From: a bacterium | GTDB taxonomy: Bacteria; Moduliflexota; Moduliflexia; Moduliflexales; JAUQPW01 | Length of the DNA: 51,791 nt | NCBI GenBank assembly: GCA_030550175.1 | Contig: JAUQPW010000029.1 | Location: 1-51,791, forward strand | Direction: 5' to 3' | In this document: in pieces, positions 8,445 through 17,321 of the stretch | Numbering within the stretch: the first letter of the stretch is position 1 | How the letters are laid out: each line of letters starts with the position of its first letter | Notes under the pieces: model-generated | What the model was told of the DNA's origin: nothing | Seen by the model: the letters and a program-made list of their open reading frames with translations, nothing else | The model's database searches: none | Program-made: the position numbers and the translations under genes

Positions 8445-9056
8445 GTGAAAAATAATTCTCTACCTCGTCGTGAGCGTAAAAAGATCGAGACGAAGGAAAA
8501 GATTTTTAAGGCCGCTCTCTCCCTTTTTTTGGAAAAAGGTTTTGAGAACACCACGGTAGAAGAAATTACCGAAAAAGCAGATGTAGGGAAGGGTACTTTT
8601 TTTAATTACTTTCCCCGAAAGGAATCTGTTTTAATTTATTTAAGAGAGCGACGCATGGAGACTATTCAAGAAGCCTTTCGTGAAACCCTGTCGGAGGACC
8701 TGGCAATTGAAGTCATACTTAAGAGAATTTTTGAAATCCTGGCTCAAGAAGATGCGAAAGAAAAACCTTTGGTAAAATGGATAGTAGTGCAATCCTTCAA
8801 ATCCCGGGAGCCCGTTAAAGAAGAGGTCAATGAAAGGCAACCCTATTTTCGATCTCTCCTTGAGCGTTTAATTGATAAAGGCCAGAGACGAGGTGAGATT
8901 CGAAGGGAGTTTAAAGCTTTCAAACTGGCCGAGATTTTGGAAGGTATTTACTTCTCCTCTATTTTTAAATGGCTTGAATCCGAGAAGGAGGATTCCTTAG
9001 CAAAGGATTTATCGGAAAAGATCGAAATCGTTTTTGAAGGAATTCGACAAAAATGA
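8445..9056 (+). CDS. TetR/AcrR family transcriptional regulator
   Basis: About 203 residues from GTG 8445. The N-terminal helix-turn-helix (roughly residues 12-57) shows the TetR signature: AALSLFLEKGFENTTVEEI, then VGKGTFFNYFPRKESV. A helical C-terminal ligand-binding domain follows. The start is set at GTG 8445 because the TetR domain begins shortly after; an in-frame TTG at 8364 would add 27 atypical residues. The gene overlaps the next one by the ATGA junction at 9053-9056, so it is the first gene of the exporter operon and most likely its local repressor responding to an exported compound (inference). Confidence 0.9.
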   Translation: MKNNSLPRRERKKIETKEKIFKAALSLFLEKGFENTTVEEITEKADVGKGTFFNYFPRKESVLIYLRERRMETIQEAFRETLSEDLAIEVILKRIFEILAQEDAKEKPLVKWIVVQSFKSREPVKEEVNERQPYFRSLLERLIDKGQRRGEIRREFKAFKLAEILEGIYFSSIFKWLESEKEDSLAKDLSEKIEIVFEGIRQK

Positions 9057-10282
9057 AAGGTTTAGTTAAACTGGTCATGGGAGTGATTTTAATAGCTCTT
9101 GTGGGTTACCTGGGAAATGATTATTATCAGAAAAAGCAAGTATTACCTGTAAAAGCGGTTACGGTAAAGAGAGGAGATATTGTAGAAACGGTTTCTTCAA
9201 CGGCCACTGGAACCATTGAATCCGATCAAGAGGTAACTGTCAGTGCCGAAGTATCTGGCCGGATCGAAAAGCTTTATGTTAAAGAAGGTGATTATATGGA
9301 AGGGAGTAAGCCTCTCCTTCAATTGGAAAAGAGTGAAGCCCAGGCACAAGTCCAGCAGGCCAGGGCTAATTTACTGGCCGCAGAAGCTCGATTAAAGGAA
9401 GCTCAAACCGGTTATCAAATGGCTAAGGCACTTATTCAACCCCAATTGGACGAAGCTAAGGCAAATCTACAACATGCTGAAGGTACGCTGAATCGAATTC
9501 GGAAGTTATATATGCAGGGGATTATGCCTAAAGACAAGTTGGATGAGGCCGAACGGGCTTATACCATTGCACGGGCTCAATATGAAACGGCTGTAGCCAA
9601 TAAATCTCAGGTTCGTGCAAAAGAACAGGAAGTTGCTTCTGCGTATGCTGCCTTGGAACAGATGAAGGCTGCTTTAACAATGGCAGAGATCGGCTTGAGT
9701 CGTAAGGTAATTACGGCACCTTTCTCAGGTTTAGTCACAGAAGTCTCCGTCAAACAGGGGGAGTTTATTACTCCCGGACAACCTATCGCAAGGATCGTAG
9801 ATACCTCAAAACTGTATATCAGCGCAACCATTGATGAGGCCGATGTTCGAAAGGTTAAAGTAGGACAAGAAGTCCGCGTAACCTTGGACGCTTTTCCCAG
9901 TAAAACCTTTCAAGGAGTCGTTTCGGAAATCTCCCCGGCCATTTCAGTTAAAAAGTTAGAAACTCGATCCTCCAAAGTGAAAGTTCGGCTGAATTCCGAA
10001 ATGGAAGGGCTTATGCTGGGACTTTCCGCTGATATTGAGATTATTGTGGGGAAAGGTCAGAATGTTCTTTATGTTCCAACGGCGGCTATTATGGAAAGGG
10101 AAAATAAGAAGATGGTTTTTACCATCGAGAAGGGAAAAGCTCAACGGCGTGAAGTAAAAACTGGTCTATCTAATTGGGACTATACGGAGATTTTAGACGG
10201 TCTGAAAGAGGGGGAGCAAATTATTACAACCCTGGATGATCCGGCCCTTAAGGAAGGAAAATCCGTCATCCTCAGCCAATAA
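9053..10282 (+). CDS. HlyD/MacA-family periplasmic adaptor of an ABC exporter
   Basis: 409 residues. An uncleaved N-terminal membrane anchor (about residues 4-22, KLVMGVILIALVGYL) is followed by a biotinyl-lipoyl half (VSAEVSGRIEKLYVKEGDYM), a long alpha-helical hairpin rich in Ala/Gln/Glu (about 95-210), the second lipoyl half (ITAPFSGLVTEVSVKQGEFI) and beta-barrel and membrane-proximal domains. This order is that of MacA-type membrane-fusion proteins that link an inner membrane ABC exporter to a TolC-like outer membrane channel. It is followed at once by an ATPase and a permease gene. No TolC homologue lies in the window. Confidence 0.92.
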   Translation: MKGLVKLVMGVILIALVGYLGNDYYQKKQVLPVKAVTVKRGDIVETVSSTATGTIESDQEVTVSAEVSGRIEKLYVKEGDYMEGSKPLLQLEKSEAQAQVQQARANLLAAEARLKEAQTGYQMAKALIQPQLDEAKANLQHAEGTLNRIRKLYMQGIMPKDKLDEAERAYTIARAQYETAVANKSQVRAKEQEVASAYAALEQMKAALTMAEIGLSRKVITAPFSGLVTEVSVKQGEFITPGQPIARIVDTSKLYISATIDEADVRKVKVGQEVRVTLDAFPSKTFQGVVSEISPAISVKKLETRSSKVKVRLNSEMEGLMLGLSADIEIIVGKGQNVLYVPTAAIMERENKKMVFTIEKGKAQRREVKTGLSNWDYTEILDGLKEGEQIITTLDDPALKEGKSVILSQ

Positions 10283-10286
10283 CCCT

Positions 10287-11003
10287 ATGATTCAGCTTAA
10301 AGATATTTCAAAGGTATATACCCTGGGAACTCAAGAAGTAGAGGTTTTGCGTAACATCTCTCTGGAAATTAAACCCGGAGAGTTTCTATCTTTAGTAGGT
10401 CCTTCCGGGTCTGGTAAGTCTACCTTGATGAATATTTTAGGTTGTCTGGATAAACCAACTCGGGGATCTTATTTTTTTGAAGGGGTTTCGGTTGCCGACT
10501 TAAGCGATGATCAACTGGCCGAAATTCGAAACAAGAAAATCGGATTTGTGTTTCAATCATTCCATCTACTTCCCCGAATTAATGCCTTACAAAATGTGGA
10601 ACTCCCCCTCATTTATGCCGGAGTACCCCGCTCAAAGAGAAAAGAAAAAGCCCGAGAGGTTCTGGCAGCAGTTGACCTTGCCGATCGAATCTATCATAAA
10701 CCCAATGAACTCTCTGGAGGTCAATGTCAAAGGGTTGCCATTGCTAGAGCTCTGGTTAATAACCCTCAGATTATTCTGGCAGATGAACCGACGGGAAATC
10801 TCGATACTAAATCGGGAAATGAAATTCTACAGATTTTTGAAAAGCTTAACCGGCAGGGGGTAACCCTGGTTATCGTAACCCATGATCTCTCTATTGCCCG
10901 AAGAGCCCATCGTATCGTGACCTTACGGGATGGAGAGATTATTAAAGATGAAGTGAGAAGGGGAGAAAGAGAGGGTGGAGGAATGGAGGGGGGGTGGAGA
11001 TAG
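10287..11003 (+). CDS. ABC transporter ATP-binding protein, MacB/LolD-like
   Basis: About 238 residues from ATG 10287, four bases after the adaptor stop. Walker A GPSGSGKSTLMN near residue 42, Q-loop FVFQSFHLLP near 92, ABC signature LSGGQCQRVAIARAL near 145, Walker B ILADEPTGNLD near 165 and H-loop VTHD near 200. It energises the permease encoded next. The last 15 residues (RRGEREGGGMEGGWR) are unlike the family and come from a G-rich repeat tract at 10955-11000, so the natural C-terminus was probably near IIKDE. Confidence 0.93.
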   Translation: MIQLKDISKVYTLGTQEVEVLRNISLEIKPGEFLSLVGPSGSGKSTLMNILGCLDKPTRGSYFFEGVSVADLSDDQLAEIRNKKIGFVFQSFHLLPRINALQNVELPLIYAGVPRSKRKEKAREVLAAVDLADRIYHKPNELSGGQCQRVAIARALVNNPQIILADEPTGNLDTKSGNEILQIFEKLNRQGVTLVIVTHDLSIARRAHRIVTLRDGEIIKDEVRRGEREGGGMEGGWR

Positions 11004-11052
11004 AATTTTTTCCGCCCGGAACTTCCCTTTCTCAATGGAGTTTTCTTCCTAA

Positions 11053-12255
11053 ATGGGTATTTTAGAAAGTATCCGCGTCGCTTTAGAAGCTTTGTCCTCT
11101 AATAAAGTCCGTTCCGCTTTGACCATGCTGGGAGTCATTATCGGGGTTTTTGCCGTCATTTGTCTGATTGCTATTGGAGAGGGCGCCAAAGCCTATGTTT
11201 CCAAAGAATTGATGGGGATCGGATCCAATCTCCTGGTTGTAACTCCTGGAAAAGCGAAGACCTCGGGTGGACCTCCCATAAGTGTGGATAGTGCCAAAAA
11301 ACTTACCTACGAGGATGCTGAGTTCATAGCCCGTCGATCCACGGCCGTTAAACAGGTGGCCCCCATTGTAATGGGAACAGGAAAGGTTAAATATGAAAAC
11401 CGGAGCCGAGATACAACGGTTCTAGGGGTTACCTATGATTTCCAGCAAGTCCGAAATCTTCATGTGGAAATCGGCTCTTTCATCAGTGCCGATGATGTGG
11501 ACGCCCGACGTAAGGTTTGTACCCTGGGCAGGGTAGTCAAGCAGGAGCTTTTCGGAGAAAGTAATCCTCTGGGAAAAATGGTTAAAATCAATGATGTCAG
11601 CTTTCGGGTTATCGGGATCATGGAAAAAAAGGGGGTCACCTTCGGATTTAATATCGACGACATCGTATTTATACCGGTTAAGACGGCCCAGGAATTATAT
11701 GATACGGATAAACTCTTTGAAATTCTGGCCGCAGCTACCAGTGAAAAGGAGGTTGATGAAGCAAAGCGACAGATTACCCAACTTTTGATCAAACGTCACC
11801 GGGAAGAGGATTTTACTATAACGACCCAGGCAGCCATGTTAGAGAGCATGAATTCTATTTTAACTACCTTAACCTGGGTTTTAGGAGCTATAGCCGGAAT
11901 CTCTTTGGTAGTGGGAGGAATAGGAATTATGAACATCATGCTGGTTTCCGTCAGTGAACGAACCTCTGAGATTGGAATTCGGAAAGCCGTAGGTGCCAAG
12001 AGACGAGATATTCTTTCTCAATTCCTGGTAGAGTCTATTACAATCAGTGCATTGGGAGGATTGCTGGGGATGATTCTAGGGGTTGGTCTGGCTCGAGGGC
12101 TGGCTTTTAGCTTTCCCTCATTACCGGTTAAAGTTTCGCTCTGGTCCATTATTTTAGCCCTTAGCTTTTCCGTTTTCGTTGGGATCTTCTTTGGGGTCTA
12201 CCCTGCGCATAAAGCTTCTAAACTGGATCCCATCGAAGCCCTTCGACATGAATAG
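11053..12255 (+). CDS. ABC transporter permease, MacB/FtsX family
   Basis: 400 residues with the MacB topology. One membrane helix near the N-terminus (ALTMLGVIIGVFAVICLIAIGEGA) is followed by a MacB_PCD periplasmic core (about 50-240), and three C-terminal helices make up the FtsX domain, including SVSERTSEIGIRKAVGAKR in the conserved coupling segment. The protein ends HKASKLDPIEALRHE as is usual. With the separate ATPase it forms a split MacB. Exporter type is clear; the cargo (macrolide, peptide, lipid or siderophore) is unknown. Confidence 0.93.
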   Translation: MGILESIRVALEALSSNKVRSALTMLGVIIGVFAVICLIAIGEGAKAYVSKELMGIGSNLLVVTPGKAKTSGGPPISVDSAKKLTYEDAEFIARRSTAVKQVAPIVMGTGKVKYENRSRDTTVLGVTYDFQQVRNLHVEIGSFISADDVDARRKVCTLGRVVKQELFGESNPLGKMVKINDVSFRVIGIMEKKGVTFGFNIDDIVFIPVKTAQELYDTDKLFEILAAATSEKEVDEAKRQITQLLIKRHREEDFTITTQAAMLESMNSILTTLTWVLGAIAGISLVVGGIGIMNIMLVSVSERTSEIGIRKAVGAKRRDILSQFLVESITISALGGLLGMILGVGLARGLAFSFPSLPVKVSLWSIILALSFSVFVGIFFGVYPAHKASKLDPIEALRHE

Positions 12256-12316
12256 TCAGGATAAATGAAGCTTAGATCTTTCTTTCTGTCACTCCCCATA
12301 ACCTCCCAAAGGTTCC

Positions 12317-12345
12317 TTTTCAGCAGCTTGAAGAGGTATTATAAT
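12317..12345 (+). promoter_or_regulatory. Possible promoter of the RsmI-like gene
   Basis: TTTTCA (12317-12322), 17 bases, TATAAT (12340-12345, perfect -10). It lies 29 bases ahead of ATG 12375. Confidence 0.45.
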
Positions 12346-12374
12346 TAAAAAGGATCTGGTTTAAATCTATCATC

Positions 12375-13076
12375 ATGGCTGGTGTCTTATATATTGTCTC
12401 AACACCCATTGGAAACTACGAGGATATAACCTTGCGAGCACTTCGTATTTTGAGGGAAGTAGATCTGGTTGTTTGTGAAGAGTTTAAGGAGGGAAAAAAG
12501 CTTCTCCACCATTACGAGATCCAAACCGAACTGGAAAGCCTCAATGAACATAACGAAGCCCGAGTAACTCCCTATCTTCTTGATCAGTTGATTCAGGGAA
12601 AAAGGATTGCCCTTATCTCGGATGCCGGTACTCCTGTTTTTTCTGATCCAGGACTGACCTTAGTTCAGAGAGCCCTTGAAGCAAACATACCCCTACATCC
12701 TGTTCCGGGGCCCTCTTCCCTCATGGCGGCATTGGTTGTTTGTGGATTTGATTTGAGTAAATTCCTTTATTACGGCTGGCTCTCTCCCAAAAAAGAGATA
12801 CGACGAAGGGAACTCTCTGCTCTCAAGAAAGAGAAAAAACCTATTGTTTTATTGGATACCCCTTATCGGCTTATTCCCGTTTTAGAAGATATTACTCTGA
12901 TTTTTGGCCCGAATCAGGAAATAGCCGTTGCTTTGGATTTGACCCTTCCTTCTGAAGAAATTCGACGAGGACCGGTCGGGAAGGTACGGGATTACTATAA
13001 AGAAAAGAAAACATCAGGGGAATTTGTACTCATTATCAATAGTCCGCAACCTCAAGGAAGATCAACGAAGAGGTAG
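12375..13076 (+). CDS. RsmI-like SAM-dependent methyltransferase (tetrapyrrole methylase fold), variant
   Basis: 233 residues of the family that includes RsmI, which 2'-O-methylates C1402 of 16S rRNA. Shared blocks: GVLYIVSTPIGNYEDITLRAL at the N-terminus, LNEHNEA near 56, ALISDAGTPVFSDPG near 75 and VPGPSSLMAAL near 104 (SAM site). The usual Glu-Asp-Thr-Arg block following the first beta-alpha unit is replaced by EEFKEGKKLL, and the C-terminal domain normally present in RsmI is shortened. It may therefore be an RsmI paralogue with a different target rather than the canonical enzyme. It is a single gene from its own promoter. Confidence 0.82.
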   Translation: MAGVLYIVSTPIGNYEDITLRALRILREVDLVVCEEFKEGKKLLHHYEIQTELESLNEHNEARVTPYLLDQLIQGKRIALISDAGTPVFSDPGLTLVQRALEANIPLHPVPGPSSLMAALVVCGFDLSKFLYYGWLSPKKEIRRRELSALKKEKKPIVLLDTPYRLIPVLEDITLIFGPNQEIAVALDLTLPSEEIRRGPVGKVRDYYKEKKTSGEFVLIINSPQPQGRSTKR

Positions 13077-13243
13077 TCTTACCGATTATCCCTTACAGTA
13101 TCGGTTCCATAGCTCCTTGCTATTAACTTGTTAAAGGAAGGGGAAGGACGCCTCACCTTCGATTTGTCTAAAAAAGAGCTGTTTTCTCAGGGGGAATGGC
13201 CTTATTTTATTACGATAGCTTTAAATTAATTTAAATTTTTCTC

Positions 13244-13272
13244 TTGAACTTCCCCTTGCTGTGTGGTAATCT
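13244..13272 (+). promoter_or_regulatory. Promoter of the SNF2/Cys-rich/DUF1257/DUF2997 operon
   Basis: TTGAAC (13244-13249), a 17-base spacer and TAATCT (13267-13272), about 100 bases ahead of the helicase start. Five of six -35 positions and the key -10 bases agree with the sigma-70 consensus. Confidence 0.6.
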
Positions 13273-13372
13273 TATCTTTTCAAGAAAGCTTATAGCAGGC
13301 TGATTTCACAGAATTTTCAGTAAGTTGAGTAAAGCGTTAAAAGAGAAGACTTCCCGGGAGGCCAAAACGAAA

Positions 13373-15292
13373 ATGGATGTAGAAAGATTTGAATGGCTTG
13401 AAATACCCGAAGAGAAAAGGGTCAAATCGGAACCAAAAGGAGAGACTCCCGATGTTTCTGCTAAACGATGCCCCAAGTGCGGATGGCTTGATCATATCAG
13501 TGTGGTAGAGTGCTTCCGTTGTGGATATGATTATCAAACCGGTCATCTTTACAGAGATTTTCTGAAAAATCGAAATCTGGAGATTCCCGAACCGGTTATG
13601 AAAGTTACCTCGGATTTTAATAGGATTCTCAACAGCCGTCGCGTAGCTAGCTATCGAGATTACCTCTTACGATTACAGGTTGAAGAACACGCCTTAATCA
13701 AGGGTTTTGATAAACTTATCTCCCTCTCCAGCTCGAATATCATCCATTATCAACATCAGTTAGATACCGCCTATAGAGTGTTAAACCAAATGCGGGGCCA
13801 GGCTTTATTAGCCGATGAAGTGGGATTGGGGAAGACCATTGAAGCCGGGATTATCATGAAAGAACTTCTGGAGAGGGGTCTGATCAAAAAGATTCTTATT
13901 CTTACGCCGGCTTCTCTGGTCACCCAGTGGCAGGAAGAGCTTTTAACTAAATTCGGAGAAACCTTCATCATTGCCGAAAATCCAGCCGATTGGAAGGAAG
14001 ATAAAGTTATTGCCTCTTTGTCGAAAGCTCAACGTCCTGAGATAGCCAAACTTATTTACCCTTATAGCTATGATCTGTTGATCATTGATGAGGCTCATAA
14101 GCTCAAAAGCCGATTTACTCAACGCTTTAAGTTTGTCAATCAAATCAAGAAAAAATATGTTTTGATGTTGACAGCAACCCCTGTACATAACGATCTCACC
14201 GAGCTTTATAGTCTGGTTACCATCTTGAAACCGGGATTATTGGGAACCATACGGGCTTTTAAGAGGCAATATGTCTCAAAGCAAGACCCCAGGCAGCCCA
14301 AGAATGAAGCCAGATTGAAGAAACTGCTCTCCGAAGTGATGGTCCGAAACCGCCGATCAAGTGTAGGTATTCAGTTTCCTTCCCGCCGGGCGGCCATTTA
14401 TCATTTCAATTTGACTCCTGAAGAACAACGTCTCTACCAGGAAGTAACCAATTACATTCGAGAAGAATTCAAAGCCGAAACCAGAAATCAATACCATTTG
14501 CTTTCCCTGACCACCCTACAGAAAGAACTCTGTAGCAGCGCCAGAGCTGTTAAGGCAACCCTTGCAAAAATGGCAGACCGGCAACAATACCCCCGAATTA
14601 CCCGACAGAGGTTCCAATTTTTCATGGAGTTGGCCGATAAGATCCGATCTCCTCGTAAAGTAGAAGCCCTGCTTGAAATCATCCATCAATTCAAAGGGAA
14701 GTTCGTTATTTTTACGGAGTTCTTGAATACCCTCTTTTATCTTCAAGAAACCTTAGAAGCCCATGGGATTTCTACCAGGGTATTCCACGGTGGTATGAGT
14801 CTATCCCAGCGTTTAGAAGCCATCCGGGATTTAGAGAGATCTGCCCAGGTTTTAATCTCTACTCAGGCCGGTGGAGAAGGACTTAATCTCCAGTTTTGTC
14901 ATCAGATGATTAACTATGATTTGCCCTGGAATCCTATGATGGTAGAACAACGCATCGGAAGGTTACATCGTTTGGGGCAAAGTAAAGAGGTTTTAATTTT
15001 TAACCTCTCTACCAATGCGACAATTGAAGCCCACATCCTGGAACTCCTGGCTAAGAAGATTCGATTATTTGAACTGGTTATCGGTGAGCTGGATTTAATC
15101 CTGGGAGCTGTAGATGACAAAAGAAGTTTTGAGCAGGTTATAACGGATATCTGGATTTCAAGTCAAAACAATGAGGAATTAGACCAAAGATTCCAGGAAC
15201 TGGGAAATAAGATCTTGAAAGCGAGGCAGAAATTTCGTAAGATTAAAGAAGCAGAGGCCATCTTATCAGAAATATTCGAGCAGGAAATATGA
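13373..15292 (+). CDS. SNF2/RapA-like DEAD/DEAH helicase with N-terminal zinc ribbon
   Basis: About 639 residues. An N-terminal zinc-ribbon-like module has Cys at 33, 36, 47 and 50 (CPKC...CFRC). The SNF2 ATPase follows: Walker A ADEVGLGKTIEAG near 147-159, TPASLVTQWQEEL near 178, DEAH box LLIIDEAHKLK near 235, MLTATPVHND, then the second RecA lobe with STQAGGEGLNLQ and QRIGRLHRLGQ (motifs V/VI) near 500-530. The ADEVGLGKTIEAG motif and overall layout resemble RapA/HepA and SNF2 subunits of bacterial defence systems. ATG 13373 is chosen because GGGAGG lies 11 bases upstream; an in-frame TTG at 13325 would add 16 residues. It overlaps the next gene by ATGA at 15289-15292, so the two are translationally coupled. 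Probably a dsDNA translocase; the target is unknown. Confidence 0.9.
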   Translation: MDVERFEWLEIPEEKRVKSEPKGETPDVSAKRCPKCGWLDHISVVECFRCGYDYQTGHLYRDFLKNRNLEIPEPVMKVTSDFNRILNSRRVASYRDYLLRLQVEEHALIKGFDKLISLSSSNIIHYQHQLDTAYRVLNQMRGQALLADEVGLGKTIEAGIIMKELLERGLIKKILILTPASLVTQWQEELLTKFGETFIIAENPADWKEDKVIASLSKAQRPEIAKLIYPYSYDLLIIDEAHKLKSRFTQRFKFVNQIKKKYVLMLTATPVHNDLTELYSLVTILKPGLLGTIRAFKRQYVSKQDPRQPKNEARLKKLLSEVMVRNRRSSVGIQFPSRRAAIYHFNLTPEEQRLYQEVTNYIREEFKAETRNQYHLLSLTTLQKELCSSARAVKATLAKMADRQQYPRITRQRFQFFMELADKIRSPRKVEALLEIIHQFKGKFVIFTEFLNTLFYLQETLEAHGISTRVFHGGMSLSQRLEAIRDLERSAQVLISTQAGGEGLNLQFCHQMINYDLPWNPMMVEQRIGRLHRLGQSKEVLIFNLSTNATIEAHILELLAKKIRLFELVIGELDLILGAVDDKRSFEQVITDIWISSQNNEELDQRFQELGNKILKARQKFRKIKEAEAILSEIFEQEI

Positions 15293-16962
15293 AAGAGTTC
15301 ATTGTAGATTTCTTTAAAAGCTACGGAAGCAGAGTTATAGAACAAGATCATGTTCTACGCATTGATTTATCCCCGGAACTGACCACGTACTTTCAGCGAC
15401 CTACCCTACAATTGGTTTTTAACTCTCAGTATTTGAGCCCGGAAACTGAACTGGTTACTTATGGAAGTTATATATTTAACCTGATCTATGATCTGTTGAA
15501 AGATCGGGGGATTAAAACCTTCTTAAAACTTCCCAGGCGGGTATCTACTAAAAAAAGAACTTCTTTAGAAACTATTCAATTCTGTAATGGAGAACTCGTT
15601 CATAAAAAAACCCAGCGGACTTATCAGATCGACTGGTATTTTAATTTTAAAATAACCTACTGGTTTGACGAAAAAATCGAGGAAACCTATGCCCTTAAGG
15701 TAGATTCTCAAGGGGTTATAACCCGATGTCCCGATCCTTTCTCCGAATTATTTTGGATTCAAGAAGGATTAAACGGGCAAAAATCTCGACCTCCTTTATC
15801 CCGGAACAAGATACGTCAGTTGTATGAGCGATGTCTGACCGAAGTACAGGCCTATGCCCGAGAACAGAGTATTAAGCTTCAGGAAAAGTTAATGGAGAGA
15901 CTCTATAAAAATCTTTCTCGTTTGGAGGTGTATTATCGTCAATCTCAGGAGGAGGTAACAGGAACCGATGAGAGACAGCGAGAAAAAAAGCTGGAGCTTC
16001 TCCAACAAGAATATCGGTTAAAAGTTGAAGAAGAATTAGATAATCATCAAATTCAAATTTTGATATCCCTGATTAACTTTTGTAGTGTTCAAACTCCTGT
16101 CTTGTGTCGGCGATTTCTTTTGAGAGCTTATGGTAAGGAGAAGGAACTGGTTTTAGTTAAAAATCTTTTTTCAGGTAAGGTCGAATACCCGGTCTGTAGT
16201 TCCTGTGATACCCGACTTTACATAGCCGGAATGTGTGGGCTTGGGGCTCATGTAGCCTGTAATAAATGCCTGAGTCATTGCCAGGAATGCGATCAAGACG
16301 TCTGCTCCAGTTGTGGAATTCATGCCTGTGAGCATTGCCAAATCGACATTTGCCAGGATTGCAAACGTATTTGTAATGAGTGTGGGAAGTGGTTCTGCAA
16401 CCAACATGTCTTGGGATGCCGATTGTGTAAAATCGAATTTTGTGAAACCTGCGCCGAAACTTGTCGGGTCTGTGGCTGGACGGTATGTGGCCGGCACCTC
16501 ATTCGATGTACCGTCTGTGAGGGAAAAGCCTGTTTCCGGTGCAAAACTTCCTGTGCCCACTGTGAAGAGGAAGTTTGTAAGACCCATTTAATTGCCTGCA
16601 GCTTTTGTGGACAACTCACCTGTACCCATTGTATAGAAATTTGTGAGACCTGTAATTGTCAGATTTGTACCCGTCACGCGTATACCTGTACCCTCAGTAA
16701 AAAACGACTTTGTCAGAAAGATTCCGCTCGCTGCCAAAGTTGTTATACCCGGGTTAGTAAAGAATTTATCCGAAGTTGTGACATAGGGGGTGAAAAAATT
16801 TGTATCTTATGTGCTGAAATTTGCTCGCAGTGTCAATTACCGTTCTGTTATGAACATAGGGATGAATTAAAATCCTGTGGCAGGTGTGGAAAGGCCTATT
16901 GCCTGCTCTGTCGAGATCGAAGGAAGGCCTGTCCAACTTGCGAAAGTTTAGAATATGTCTAG
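15289..16962 (+). CDS. Cysteine-rich repeat protein of unknown function, partner of the SNF2 helicase
   Basis: 557 residues in two parts. Residues 1 to about 295 are cysteine-poor and helical/charged, with a coiled-coil-prone stretch around 200-260. From about residue 297 to the end come 54 cysteines in about 260 residues, as tandem CxxC and CxxH units spaced four to six residues apart (for example CQECDQDVCSSCG, CEEEVCKTHLIACSFCG). The pattern suggests a row of zinc ribbons or B-box-like knuckles, or less likely iron-sulfur binding. I do not recognise a named family. It overlaps the helicase gene by four bases and the DUF1257 gene by eight, so all are in one operon. A scaffold or nucleic-acid-binding subunit for the helicase is a reasonable inference. 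Confidence 0.82.
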   Translation: MKEFIVDFFKSYGSRVIEQDHVLRIDLSPELTTYFQRPTLQLVFNSQYLSPETELVTYGSYIFNLIYDLLKDRGIKTFLKLPRRVSTKKRTSLETIQFCNGELVHKKTQRTYQIDWYFNFKITYWFDEKIEETYALKVDSQGVITRCPDPFSELFWIQEGLNGQKSRPPLSRNKIRQLYERCLTEVQAYAREQSIKLQEKLMERLYKNLSRLEVYYRQSQEEVTGTDERQREKKLELLQQEYRLKVEEELDNHQIQILISLINFCSVQTPVLCRRFLLRAYGKEKELVLVKNLFSGKVEYPVCSSCDTRLYIAGMCGLGAHVACNKCLSHCQECDQDVCSSCGIHACEHCQIDICQDCKRICNECGKWFCNQHVLGCRLCKIEFCETCAETCRVCGWTVCGRHLIRCTVCEGKACFRCKTSCAHCEEEVCKTHLIACSFCGQLTCTHCIEICETCNCQICTRHAYTCTLSKKRLCQKDSARCQSCYTRVSKEFIRSCDIGGEKICILCAEICSQCQLPFCYEHRDELKSCGRCGKAYCLLCRDRRKACPTCESLEYV

Positions 16963-17320
16963 ATTTGTAGCCATTAAAACTGAATTACGAGATGGGGATA
17001 TTCTGAAAGAGAGCTTACGGGAGTTAAAATGTACGGTAATCCCTCAAACGGAAATGACCTTGTACGCAAAAACACAACCCATCAGCTTCCTAGCCGTGAC
17101 CCCTTTTGGAAGGGTTGGATTCAGGATCAATGATCAGGGTCAGTATGAATTGGTGGGAGATGAAGACGTACTCAAGAAACAGGGAAACTTCCTGGATAGA
17201 TTAACCCAACGATATGCCTATAATAAAGTAGTTAAGGAAGCTAAAAAAGCCGGGTTTTCCTTTATAAAAGAGGAGGTTATGGAAGACAACAGCATTCGGG
17301 TTGTCATTCGCAAATGGTAA
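16955..17320 (+). CDS. DUF1257 / Ycf35-like protein
   Basis: 121 residues matching the small family DUF1257, known as Ycf35 in red-algal chloroplasts and cyanobacteria: MSRFVAIKTELRD start, the LxxxLxEL helix followed by a central GRVGFRINDQGQYELVGDE sheet, and a C-terminal RYAYNKVVKEAKKAGF helix and hydrophobic strand. Function is unknown; in cyanobacteria it is a conserved companion of a DUF2997 gene, as here. The start overlaps the end of the Cys-rich gene by eight bases and the stop is one base from the next start, so translation is tightly coupled. Recognition is from memory of the family and would need a profile search. Confidence 0.78.
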   Translation: MSRFVAIKTELRDGDILKESLRELKCTVIPQTEMTLYAKTQPISFLAVTPFGRVGFRINDQGQYELVGDEDVLKKQGNFLDRLTQRYAYNKVVKEAKKAGFSFIKEEVMEDNSIRVVIRKW

Positions 17321-17321
17321 T

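Noticed and set aside
16171..16619. Long open frames opposite and out of frame to the Cys-rich gene
   Set aside because: The regular TG(T/C) codons of the Cys repeats create stop-free shadows in other frames; the products have no domain pattern and no ribosome binding sites.
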